Shown piece by piece: positions 1 to 6,068 of a stretch of 8,047 bases of DNA. The notes under the pieces were generated by a model. It saw only the letters and a list, made by a program, of their open reading frames with translations. It had not been told where the DNA came from and did not search any database. The position numbers and the translations under genes were made by a program. Source of the DNA: Candidatus Pacearchaeota archaeon (GTDB lineage Archaea; Nanoarchaeota; Nanoarchaeia; Pacearchaeales; GW2011-AR1). The stretch's first letter is position 1. The number at the start of each line of letters is the position of its first letter. The stretch spans positions 1-8,047 of the forward strand of contig NZER01000252.1 in NCBI GenBank assembly GCA_002690445.1. Reading direction: 5' to 3'.

Positions 1-427
1 CCGAAAGACGGTTGGCTCCCATGGTGCCTCCCTGTACTTCTCCAGCAGCGAATAGTCCAGGCACATTGGTCTCACCTTTTCCGCTGACCTTGATACCGCC
101 GTTCCAGTAATGCAACCCCGGGCCAATTTCCCAGGCAACCTTCTTCGGGTCCATGTTGAATTTGCCCAGGGCGAATTGGCCATAGAATAAGTCATGCAAA
201 TAGGCATTAGTCTCGGCCGCGCGGTCTATAATCTCATCAGGCTGGTGCTTGAAGGAGAGAAAAACACCTCCGTGTGGGCTGCCTCTGCCTTCAAGGATTT
301 CAGTTGCCATGGCAATTGAGGCCACGTCTCTGGTAGTTCCTATTTCCATTCTTACAGGGTCCCATTTTTCCATAATGCGCACGCCAAACCGGTTAGGCCA
401 CCAGCCATACAGGGCTGCGAGAATCCC
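1..427 (-). pseudogene. Fumarate reductase/succinate dehydrogenase-type flavoprotein, fragment
   Basis: Reading the minus strand from 427 to the window edge gives about 142 uninterrupted residues of a FAD-dependent oxidoreductase of the FrdA/SdhA/AprA superfamily. Landmarks in order are IMEKWDPVRMEIGTTRDV, EGRGSPHGGVFLSF, GLHYWNGGI and GLFAAGEVQGGTMGANRLS near the window edge. GLHYWNGGI matches the HYxxGGI segment, which carries a catalytic-type histidine in fumarate reductases. The last segment is the second FAD-contact motif. An in-frame TAG at 428-430 lies immediately upstream, and no plausible start follows it before IMEKWDP. Family members are usually 500-600 aa, so the N-terminal Rossmann FAD domain and part of the capping domain are missing. 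The 3' end continues beyond the left edge. It may be a gene broken by insertion or recombination, or host DNA joined by misassembly. The substrate cannot be told. Confidence 0.85.
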
Positions 428-430
428 CTA

Positions 431-547
431 ACGCATCCGCATATTGATTATTACTGCCCTGTTTGCAGCAGCTGGTATCAGTTCGCTAATAGTATCCAGT
501 GCATCAACCATCGTAAACGATGCCTGCAAGCTGGGAAAGAGGGATAG
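431..547 (+). CDS. Cys/His-rich (zinc-finger-like) protein, 5'-truncated C-terminal fragment
   Basis: A plus-strand frame ending at TAG 545-547 encodes a C-terminal stretch that includes IDYYCPVCSSWYQF and then QCINHRKRC. The spacing is CX2C-X11-CX2H-X3-C, which resembles a zinc-binding finger. No ATG, GTG or TTG is available in the stretch after position 430, so the true start is either absent or lay in sequence that is no longer present. The frame begins just where flavoprotein similarity stops, which fits a junction that cut both genes. It is in the direction of the replication operon, and its 3' end overlaps the next small ORF. The reading rests mainly on the cysteine pattern and the peptide is short, so it could be chance. 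Confidence 0.3.
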   Translation, partial: THPHIDYYCPVCSSWYQFANSIQCINHRKRCLQAGKEG

Positions 548-660
548 CATCATTGACTTACAGATCTATTAAATCGTGGATGTATCACGCTATTGAAGCG
601 GCTCTTACTGATGTAGAAATTGCGGTCAAATGGTTAAGGCGCACTAACCGAGGGCAATAA
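520..660 (+). CDS. Small hypothetical protein (46 aa)
   Basis: The ORF runs from ATG 520 to TAA 658-660 and shares the TAATG overlap with the next gene, an arrangement typical of translational coupling. The product is basic and mixed: MPASWERGIASLTYR, then a likely helix around YHAIEAALTDVEIAVKWL, then an Arg-rich end. No ribosome-binding site precedes ATG 520. An in-frame ATG at 580 would give a 26-residue peptide covering only the helix. It overlaps the preceding Cys-rich frame by 28 bases. The KWLRR segment just before the methylase-like gene faintly resembles the RWL segment that lies between the PPC motif and the C-terminal half in phage methylase-like proteins. The PPC motif itself is absent, so I do not call it an N-terminal half. 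No function is recognised. Confidence 0.4.
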   Translation: MPASWERGIASLTYRSIKSWMYHAIEAALTDVEIAVKWLRRTNRGQ

Positions 661-989
661 TGGCAACTCTATTCTTTAACCGCTTACTAGAATCTGACAT
701 ACCTCTGTTATGCGTAGAGAATCCCATCCAGCATAAATACGCTAGGGATTATATCCGTAAGTATGACCAGATAATACAACCCCACTATTTTGGTGATAAT
801 GAGAGTAAGGCAACTTGCTTATGGTTGATAGGATTGCCCTTACTTGCTAGAACTCACTGGCTTGATAAGGGTGAAATAAAACAGAGTGTGTGGCGAATGC
901 CGCCATCTCCTGAAAGGAGGTTATTAAGAAGTAGAACATTCCCAGCCATAGCTGATGCAATGGCTGCCCAGTGGTTTAATTTAAAGTAA
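660..989 (+). CDS. Phage DNA (cytosine) methylase-like protein, C-terminal half only (109 aa)
   Basis: The product matches the C-terminal half of a phage family annotated as DNA cytosine methyltransferase-like (about 200 aa). The match begins with TLFFNRLLESDIPLLCVENP (about residues 3-22), includes the ENP motif and HKYAR, continues through IIQPHYFGDNESKATCLWL (about 38-56), and ends with RMPPSPERR, RSRTFPAIADAMAAQW. As I know the family, its N-terminal half carries the SAM-binding ACEYSG-like segment and a PPC(T) motif. Neither is found here in any upstream plus-strand frame. The start looks genuine: GAGGG at 650-654 sits 5 bases before ATG 660, and the TAATG overlap couples it to the previous ORF. 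As it stands it should not methylate DNA alone. It could be a relic, a repurposed fragment, or one subunit of a split protein. Confidence 0.72.
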   Translation: MATLFFNRLLESDIPLLCVENPIQHKYARDYIRKYDQIIQPHYFGDNESKATCLWLIGLPLLARTHWLDKGEIKQSVWRMPPSPERRLLRSRTFPAIADAMAAQWFNLK

Positions 990-1007
990 AGCTAGTAAGG
1001 AGAGTAA

Positions 1008-1352
1008 ATGACGATGAATAAACTAAATGATAATTTTCTGACTGGTGACGCTGACAGCACAGCGCCCCTGACCCTGGCTAAGGCTATAGAGGGATATGAA
1101 TTTGACCCAGAATCAATCACACCATTTAGTGAGCTGGTGGGCTGCACGGTCACAATTACCAGCGCTGACCTGAGAGAGGGTGAGTATGGCGACTATATGT
1201 ATATCACATATACAGACGAGAACGGCAGAGAATGGGCAACTACGACAGGCGCGTCAATAGTGATGCGAAAACTGAAGATAGTTATTGAATCTAACCGTTT
1301 TCCTGTTGTTGCTACTATAGGAAAAACCAGTAACTACTATACTCTGCAATAG
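1008..1352 (+). CDS. Possible OB-fold-like ssDNA-binding protein (114 aa)
   Basis: A good ribosome-binding site (AAGGAGAG, 997-1004) precedes ATG 1008. A second in-frame ATG lies at 1014. The protein has an acidic N-terminal tail of about 30 residues, then a beta-rich domain: ITPFSELVGCTVTITSADLR, then EGEYGDYMYITYTDENGREW, then FPVVATIGKTSNYYTL at the end. I know this layout from small phage and plasmid proteins of unassigned function: a short tail, 'elvGk.v.i', a strand with 'g.y..i.y.d..G', a TxS/T turn and a terminal 'lPv.atI.k..nYYtL'. They often lie beside replication genes. A single-stranded DNA-binding role is inferred from that fold-like pattern and from the position in the polymerase operon. 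It is not shown by a diagnostic motif. Confidence 0.62.
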   Translation: MTMNKLNDNFLTGDADSTAPLTLAKAIEGYEFDPESITPFSELVGCTVTITSADLREGEYGDYMYITYTDENGREWATTTGASIVMRKLKIVIESNRFPVVATIGKTSNYYTLQ

Positions 1353-1362
1353 GAGCTGTAGC

Positions 1363-1554
1363 ATGGTTAAGAGGATAATATCCACTGAGACGCTGACTGA
1401 TTTGAAGATACTGAAGATGGAGAGTATAATTAAAAAGCTCACTATCGATATTCCTCTGGAAGGCAGCAAGTGGCAGGCTGGCATGTTAAGACACTACACC
1501 AACCAGCTTGAAAACCTGAAAAAGGTGCGTGATGGTCTTAGGCGGTCTAAGTAA
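1363..1554 (+). CDS. Small basic hypothetical protein (63 aa)
   Basis: The ribosome-binding site AGGAG (1351-1355) overlaps the previous stop codon (TAG 1350-1352) and sits 7 bases from ATG 1363, so the gene is clearly part of the operon. The product is Lys/Arg-rich and predicted helical by eye: ETLTDLKILKMESIIKKLT, a short break at DIPLEGSKW, then a second helix HYTNQLENLKKVRDGLRRSK. A two-helix hairpin is the natural reading. Its 3' end overlaps the following gene by about 26 bases. I do not recognise a family. A role as accessory replication or DNA-binding protein would be a guess from charge and position. Confidence 0.6.
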   Translation: MVKRIISTETLTDLKILKMESIIKKLTIDIPLEGSKWQAGMLRHYTNQLENLKKVRDGLRRSK

Positions 1555-1996
1555 ATCAGCAGGCTCAGCATATAACTTCGCTAAGGCAGCTTTCAGCCGT
1601 GGTTTATCGGCTGGAGCTGCCTTAGATGTTCTTAAAACTCAGGGCATGGGTATAAGGCGCACAGATTTCCTGAATATTTACAGGGAGCTGAGGGGAGCGC
1701 AAGAGGCTGCTTATCACATCAGGAATATCCGCAAATCTTATATGCCCGACCCAGACAGGCTGCCCCATGCGGTTACACGCATCAGGCGTGATTATAGTTT
1801 TAATGTAAGGCTGGATGTCAGGGATGACCTGACAGGCGAACGCTATACACGTAATATAACTGTTACATCTGACCGAAATATGAGTGTAGAAGATATTGAG
1901 GATGCAGCAGAGGAAGCTTTTGACCAGGCGGTCGAAGAGGGAAGCAATCCTGCCGCAATAGAGGCTAAAACTGTAGTTTCAGCTAAGAGGAGTTGA
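1529..1996 (+). CDS. Unrecognised operon protein upstream of PolB; weak terminal-protein candidate
   Basis: The 155-aa product starts at GTG 1529, or at the adjacent ATG 1532, overlapping the end of the previous gene. It ends at TGA 1994-1996, close against the polymerase start. The N-terminal region has small helical residues (SAGSAYNFAKAAFSRGLSAG). It is followed by ALDVLKTQGMGIRRTDFLNIYRELR, a basic patch around HIRNIRKSYMPDPDR, a beta-like stretch FNVRLDVRDD...YTRNITV, and an acidic helix EDIEDAAEEAFDQAVEEG. Protein-primed elements often encode the priming terminal protein directly before the polymerase, as in phi29-type and PRD1-type genomes. Known terminal proteins are larger, around 230-270 aa, and no motif seals the assignment. 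The helix-turn-like N-terminus could equally suit a DNA-binding or structural protein. Confidence 0.7.
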   Translation: MMVLGGLSKSAGSAYNFAKAAFSRGLSAGAALDVLKTQGMGIRRTDFLNIYRELRGAQEAAYHIRNIRKSYMPDPDRLPHAVTRIRRDYSFNVRLDVRDDLTGERYTRNITVTSDRNMSVEDIEDAAEEAFDQAVEEGSNPAAIEAKTVVSAKRS

Positions 1997-2004
1997 CACG
2001 AATT

Positions 2005-3789
2005 ATGAGACCAGCACACTATCTGAAAAAGAATGCACAGACTGAACAGCCCACACGATGCATATTTATTGATACTGAGACGCTGCCAGAGCCATACGGC
2101 TGCAAGGGCGAAAGGCATAATCTGCGCCTGGGCGCTGCTCTATATAAGAGACGATACAAGGGAGACAGGTGGTCAGCTGGCGACTGGCTGGATTTTAAGG
2201 ATATTGACACCCTTTGGGATTTCGTATGTGATAAGGTTAGCCCTGGTTCAAAACTGTATCTGTACGCCCATAATTTGATATATGACCTGACTGTCACCCA
2301 GGGCATCAAATGTTTGACTGATAGAGGCTGGAAGATTACCAAAGCCTTGATAGACGACCCTCCTACAGTGATACAGTTTAGAATTGATAACAGGTCTATA
2401 TTGATGATTGACTCTTTCAACTATTTCAGGACTAGCCTGGCGAATATTGGCGCATCTATAGGCATCAGCAAACACAGGATGCCCAGACTGTCAGCCGCTG
2501 ATAGCGTATGGGCGGCTTACTGCCGCAGAGATGTGGAAGTCCTTGCAACCGCTATGATTACTTATTTTAGTTTTATATCCAGTAATAAGCTGGGCAACTA
2601 CCAGATAACCATAGCAGCACAAGCCTTCTCCGCATATCGCCACAGGTTTATGGAGCAGCCTATATTTATTGATAATAATGAGAAAGCCCTGGCTCTAGCC
2701 AGGTCATCTTATCATGGAGGCAGGACTGAGGCATTTTATATTGGCTCTGAGAAAGGGTCATACTATACGCTCGATGTTAACTCCATGTATCCTGCCGTCA
2801 TGGCTCTCAATCATTTCCCAGTTAAGCTCTGGACTGTGATGCATAAGATAACGCTTGATGAGCTGAAGGATTACATGGATAACTATTGCGTGATTGCCGA
2901 TGTAGATATTGACACTGATGAGCCTGCATATCCTGTGTATATAGAGGGAAAGTTGTTGTTCCCTGTAGGTCAGTTCACCGCATCGCTGACCACACCAGAG
3001 CTGAAGCACGCCCAGGCTCTGGGTCATATCGTCAAAGTTAACAGAGCCGCTTTATACTATAAAGCACCTATGTTCAGGGCATATGTAGCGGAGCTTTACA
3101 GACTGCGCAGAGAGTATGCGACAGCAGGTAATGCATCCTTCAGCTGGCTGTGTAAAATTATGCTTAATTCATTATACGGTAAGTTTGGGCAGCTGGGCAG
3201 AGTATATGAGGAAATAGACACAACTGACCCAGACGAGGTCAAAGTATGGACTGAATACGATGTTGAGACTAAGACGGTGCATCGTATGAGGTCATTCGGA
3301 GGTGTTGTGCAAGAGCTGACATCTACGGGCGAGAGCTTTAACAGCCACCCAGCTATTGCTTCCCATGTAGCAGCCTACGGCAGGATGGAGCTATGGCGGC
3401 TCATCAATCTGGCTGGTCTAAATAATGTTTATTACGCTGATACTGACTCCATAACTGTAAACAGCAGAGGCATGAATAATATTCCTGACGCATATATTAG
3501 CTCAGAGCTGGGATATCTTAAAGTAGAAGCCCATTTCCGCAAGCTGACTATTTATGGAGCCAAAGACTATGTATTCGGGTCTAAAACACGCATAAAAGGA
3601 ATAAGGTCGAAAGCTGTGTGCATAGCTCCTGGGCATTATAGGCAGGAGCGGTTCAGTAAATTCAAAACTATGCTCAGAGCTGGTGATATAAACACCATGA
3701 CAATACATAACCAGGATAAGCACCTGAAGCGGATATACACCAAAGGCACAGTAACCGACTCTGGGCGTGTTGTGCCTCTCAGGGTCTAG
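2005..3789 (+). CDS. Protein-primed family-B DNA polymerase
   Basis: This enzyme copies DNA from a protein-linked nucleotide and proofreads. Residue numbers below count from TTG 1993. All three exonuclease motifs are present: Exo I IFIDTET (D27, E29), Exo II HNLIYD (N94, D98) and Exo III YCRRD (Y176, D180). The YHGG linker motif of protein-primed enzymes is at 240-243. Polymerase motifs are A LDVNSMYP (D261), B KIMLNSLYGK (K388, N392, Y395), C YYADTDS (D483, D485), and KDY (K524). The length between motifs A and B leaves room for a TPR2-type insertion. At about 594-598 aa it is typical for phi29/tectivirus relatives and looks intact. I prefer ATG 2005, with AAGAGGAG at 1985-1992 upstream. TTG 1993 directly abuts that site, giving no room for initiation, but it cannot be excluded. 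It is the last gene of the plus-strand operon. Confidence 0.95.
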   Translation: MRPAHYLKKNAQTEQPTRCIFIDTETLPEPYGCKGERHNLRLGAALYKRRYKGDRWSAGDWLDFKDIDTLWDFVCDKVSPGSKLYLYAHNLIYDLTVTQGIKCLTDRGWKITKALIDDPPTVIQFRIDNRSILMIDSFNYFRTSLANIGASIGISKHRMPRLSAADSVWAAYCRRDVEVLATAMITYFSFISSNKLGNYQITIAAQAFSAYRHRFMEQPIFIDNNEKALALARSSYHGGRTEAFYIGSEKGSYYTLDVNSMYPAVMALNHFPVKLWTVMHKITLDELKDYMDNYCVIADVDIDTDEPAYPVYIEGKLLFPVGQFTASLTTPELKHAQALGHIVKVNRAALYYKAPMFRAYVAELYRLRREYATAGNASFSWLCKIMLNSLYGKFGQLGRVYEEIDTTDPDEVKVWTEYDVETKTVHRMRSFGGVVQELTSTGESFNSHPAIASHVAAYGRMELWRLINLAGLNNVYYADTDSITVNSRGMNNIPDAYISSELGYLKVEAHFRKLTIYGAKDYVFGSKTRIKGIRSKAVCIAPGHYRQERFSKFKTMLRAGDINTMTIHNQDKHLKRIYTKGTVTDSGRVVPLRV

Positions 3790-3926
3790 CCTCTGGCTTG
3801 CTCGTCTGCCAGCTCTGCCGCCTTCTCAGCTTTAATCACTGCTGAGATAGTTTTGCTTGCCAGTGTAAATTTCTGCTGCGAAGTAAGCACTTTTCTCAGT
3901 GCCTGTTTTATGTCCGCATCAGCCAT
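3786..3926 (-). CDS. Small charged helical protein (46 aa), last gene of the minus-strand operon
   Basis: The minus strand reads ATG (3924-3926) to TAG (3786-3788). It is preceded by a clear ribosome-binding site, AGAGGGAGAG, about 3 bases before the ATG. The product begins MADADIKQALRKVL, is Lys/Ala/Glu-rich and almost certainly helical (AVIKAEKAAELADEQARG at the end). Codon choice and the strong ribosome-binding site support a real gene. Its stop codon overlaps the polymerase stop within the shared CTAG at 3786-3789, so the two operons meet tail to tail. No family is recognised. Its position directly downstream of the 671-aa virion-type protein suggests a small partner or minor structural protein. 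Confidence 0.7.
   Translation of the reverse strand: MADADIKQALRKVLTSQQKFTLASKTISAVIKAEKAAELADEQARG
3824..3855 (+). terminator. Weak candidate terminator of the polymerase operon
   Basis: TCTCAGC (3824-3830) pairs with GCTGAGA (3841-3847) around a 10-base loop, followed by TAGTTTT on the plus strand. It lies 35 bases after the polymerase stop, the right place to end plus-strand transcription. The stem is only 7 bp and the T run is short. It sits inside an oppositely oriented small gene, so it could also be coincidental. Confidence 0.3.
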
Positions 3927-3936
3927 AATCTCTCCC

Positions 3937-3950
3937 TCTGTAGCTACAGA
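3937..3950. repeat. Perfect 14-bp palindrome
   Basis: TCTGTAGCTACAGA reads the same on both strands. It overlaps the leader of the 46-aa gene and lies in the 41-base gap after the 671-aa gene. It could be a dimeric protein-binding site or simply a chance palindrome. In RNA it has no loop and would not form a normal terminator. Confidence 0.4.
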
Positions 3951-3967
3951 CTGTTTATGCTATATAG

Positions 3968-5983
3968 TTAACCCTCCGCATCCTTTGCAGCTGCCTTGGC
4001 AGCAGCTGCCTGGCGTTTTGCCTCAGCCTTCGCAGCCTGCAGCTCCAAATCAAGCTGTAAATCAAGCACTTGATAGCGCACCTCATGCGCTGGCAAGCCC
4101 AGACTGTTCATTTGGTCTATTCCCTGATTAAGGCTAATCTTATCGTATAATACACGCATTTTGACTATTTCTATCTCTTTTCTTCTTATCTTCAGCTGCT
4201 GCTTATATTCTTCACGGCTGACGATTAAACCAGCTTCGCGGTCGTCATATCCCAGCTCATCGACCATAGTTACCAGGTCTTCACTGCTAAGTATACCATC
4301 TTGATAGGCTCCCTTAATCATACTAAGGGTCAAATCTCTCTCCTGGGACTGTTCAATTTTGATATCTTCAGCGTTTAGTTCAATAGTGAAGGCTGTAAGT
4401 TTAGCAGCCTTGTCTGGTGAGTAACCTATATCACGGTACGCCCTGTCAACCTCTGACTCATTCAGTATACCCAGCTTATGCATACGCCTGATGTCTACTC
4501 TGGTATATGGAGCATAGCTGATTTGTAGTAGTTTATCCCTCCAGAACGGCATGACATCAGATGCGCGCAGTAGTTTTAACAGCTCATCTTCGCTAATGAC
4601 GCCACGATGCAGCATCTCAAATCCCAGCTGGGTGCTGGGCAAGTCCCAGTGTGATGCCCAGTAACGCTCTGCCCAGTCTTTGGTCAAGCCTATTTGTGCA
4701 GCGTATTTGGTCAGCTCGTCAGGATAATCCTCATACTGACCAAAACTCTCCGCAATATCAGGCGTGAAAGCCTCACGCACAGCCATCCTCATCAAATCCT
4801 GTACGCCAGGCAACACCTCAGACAAGGATTTTATATGGCTGATATCTTCAGTATTATATCCTATAGCTGACAGCCTGGAGCTGGCTTGCTCTCCTGTAAT
4901 CTTATGCCTCAGCATGAGCGTTATAACTTCATTAGCTCCCAGCAGCTGCCTGGCGAGGTTAACCATAATCTTGAAATTATCAGAATCAAGCCCCTGCTCA
5001 GCAGCCTGCCTTGTAGCTGCTGGTGAGTCTATATAGCCGCGCCATAATGATGCTGCCAGCTCATTTATCCCTAGCCTGCCAGGGGTAGATATCAGCCTGG
5101 CTCTATTCTGAACATGAGCGCCTAATGAGGCTGCATATGCGTCAGCTAATACAGGCAATAATCCCATGGGAGCGCCAACAATACTGCCGATTTGCGCAGC
5201 ACCAGCTATAAGGGTGTCATAAATACCCTCTGCTACCTTGTTACTATCAACCTCTGAGAATCCTTTGGCTGACATAAAACCTAGACCAGCAGTATAAACC
5301 AGCTCACTGCCCAGGCTGGCGGCTGGCTCTCCTGGCATAAAGTTTTTAAGATTCTCCAGGCTGTCCCCTATCCCAGTTACCCCAGAAATTAGAGGCTTGA
5401 TAATAGCTTCAAAACCAGGTATAAGTTGCAGGATAAAATCCAGATTCATAGGGTTTACATCAGGCAAGATGCTGGTTACATATTCGGTGACTGTAGAGGT
5501 TACAGTCTGCGTGTCATCTTTAGCCTTGCCAGCTGCCAGGTCAGCATCCTTTACAGCCTGTGCCTCCCTCTGGTCGACATACTCTTTAACTCTCTCCTCA
5601 GTCCAGTGCGCAGCCTCTGCAGCCTCAGAGATAGCGGCTTCAATGCCTGGTTCTGCCTTGCCTGTGAATCCATCAGACACAGTCTTAGCAGCTGATGATG
5701 CAGCCTCAGCAATTCCAGCCACTATTTCCTCAATATCATCATAGACCCTGGAGGCTTTGTCAGCTGCTACATCTATAAAATCGCTGACAGCCTCAGTCAC
5801 AGGCGCAGCTATTTCCTCAGCTTTATCAATGACAGGTTCTATCCATCCTTTGACAGTGTCCGCCACATCATCATATATATCCCCTACGATATCCATACCC
5901 TCGTCTATGGCGTCTCTTATGCCGTTTTCAATATTATCTGTAAAACCGCTGACAGCCTCAATTAAATCATCTATAATGTCCAT
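3968..5983 (-). CDS. Large virion-type protein with amphipathic N-terminus and C-terminal helical repeats (671 aa)
   Basis: The product starts at ATG 5981-5983, with AAGAGGG just upstream. Residues 1-160 are an unusually acidic, Ala/Asp/Glu/Val/Ile-rich amphipathic helical region (for example DDVADTVKGWIEPVIDKAEE). Hydrophobic stretches follow around 181-206 (LDFILQLIPGFEAIIKPLIS) and 255-285 (Ala/Gly-rich). From about residue 309 I see six degenerate repeats of about 35 residues with the pattern L..G.I...E....L..LGY....A..L. They lie near 309-345, 353-388, 454-488 (FEMLHRGVISEDELLKLL), 497-533 (MHKLGILNESEVDRAYRDIG), 554-590 and 608-640. The C-terminus (645-671) is an Ala/Lys helix. I know similar repeats from uncharacterised phage structural proteins. 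It is the largest late gene. A membrane-associated, tape-measure-like or portal-adjacent role is inference. Confidence 0.85.
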   Translation of the reverse strand: MDIIDDLIEAVSGFTDNIENGIRDAIDEGMDIVGDIYDDVADTVKGWIEPVIDKAEEIAAPVTEAVSDFIDVAADKASRVYDDIEEIVAGIAEAASSAAKTVSDGFTGKAEPGIEAAISEAAEAAHWTEERVKEYVDQREAQAVKDADLAAGKAKDDTQTVTSTVTEYVTSILPDVNPMNLDFILQLIPGFEAIIKPLISGVTGIGDSLENLKNFMPGEPAASLGSELVYTAGLGFMSAKGFSEVDSNKVAEGIYDTLIAGAAQIGSIVGAPMGLLPVLADAYAASLGAHVQNRARLISTPGRLGINELAASLWRGYIDSPAATRQAAEQGLDSDNFKIMVNLARQLLGANEVITLMLRHKITGEQASSRLSAIGYNTEDISHIKSLSEVLPGVQDLMRMAVREAFTPDIAESFGQYEDYPDELTKYAAQIGLTKDWAERYWASHWDLPSTQLGFEMLHRGVISEDELLKLLRASDVMPFWRDKLLQISYAPYTRVDIRRMHKLGILNESEVDRAYRDIGYSPDKAAKLTAFTIELNAEDIKIEQSQERDLTLSMIKGAYQDGILSSEDLVTMVDELGYDDREAGLIVSREEYKQQLKIRRKEIEIVKMRVLYDKISLNQGIDQMNSLGLPAHEVRYQVLDLQLDLELQAAKAEAKRQAAAAKAAAKDAEG

Positions 5984-6002
5984 GATACCCTCTTAATAAC
6001 AA

Positions 6003-6040
6003 TGCCGATAGGCTCAGATTTATGCTGGAGCCTATCGGCA
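6003..6040 (-). terminator. Strong 13-bp hairpin between two late genes (terminator or processing element)
   Basis: TGCCGATAGGCTC (6003-6015) and GAGCCTATCGGCA (6028-6040) are perfect inverted copies around a 12-base loop. On the minus strand the hairpin lies about 28 bases after the stop of the 63-aa gene and is followed by TTGTTATTAA, then the ribosome-binding site of the 671-aa gene. The U content after the stem is moderate, so it may be a partial terminator that lowers read-through into the large gene, or an mRNA-stabilising or processing element. There is no T run on the plus-strand side. Confidence 0.6.
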
Positions 6041-6068
6041 AGCTGAAAGAAGAGCCAGGAGCGTATCC

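Noticed and set aside
249..431. Plus-strand 60-aa ORF over the flavoprotein fragment
   Set aside because: It is the antisense shadow of a region with unmistakable flavoprotein motifs on the minus strand.
428..553. Minus-strand 41-aa ORF (MMLSLFPSLQASF...) ending at the TAG next to the flavoprotein fragment
   Set aside because: It is in frame with the flavoprotein but shows no flavoprotein motif, has no clear ribosome-binding site, and lies opposite a more plausible Cys/His-rich plus-strand frame.
431..660. N-terminal half of the methylase-like protein in a shifted frame
   Set aside because: All three plus-strand frames were read. None contains the ACEYSG-like or PPC motif, and stops at 545, 635 and 645 interrupt the frames.
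2019..2420. Minus-strand 133-aa ORF inside the polymerase gene
   Set aside because: It lies opposite the exonuclease domain, whose motifs fix the plus strand as coding. The antisense product has no recognisable features.
5397..5744. Plus-strand 115-aa and overlapping 89-aa ORFs opposite the 671-aa gene
   Set aside because: The Ala/Ser-rich products reflect the antisense of the acidic Ala-rich helical region, and no ribosome-binding site or operon context supports them.
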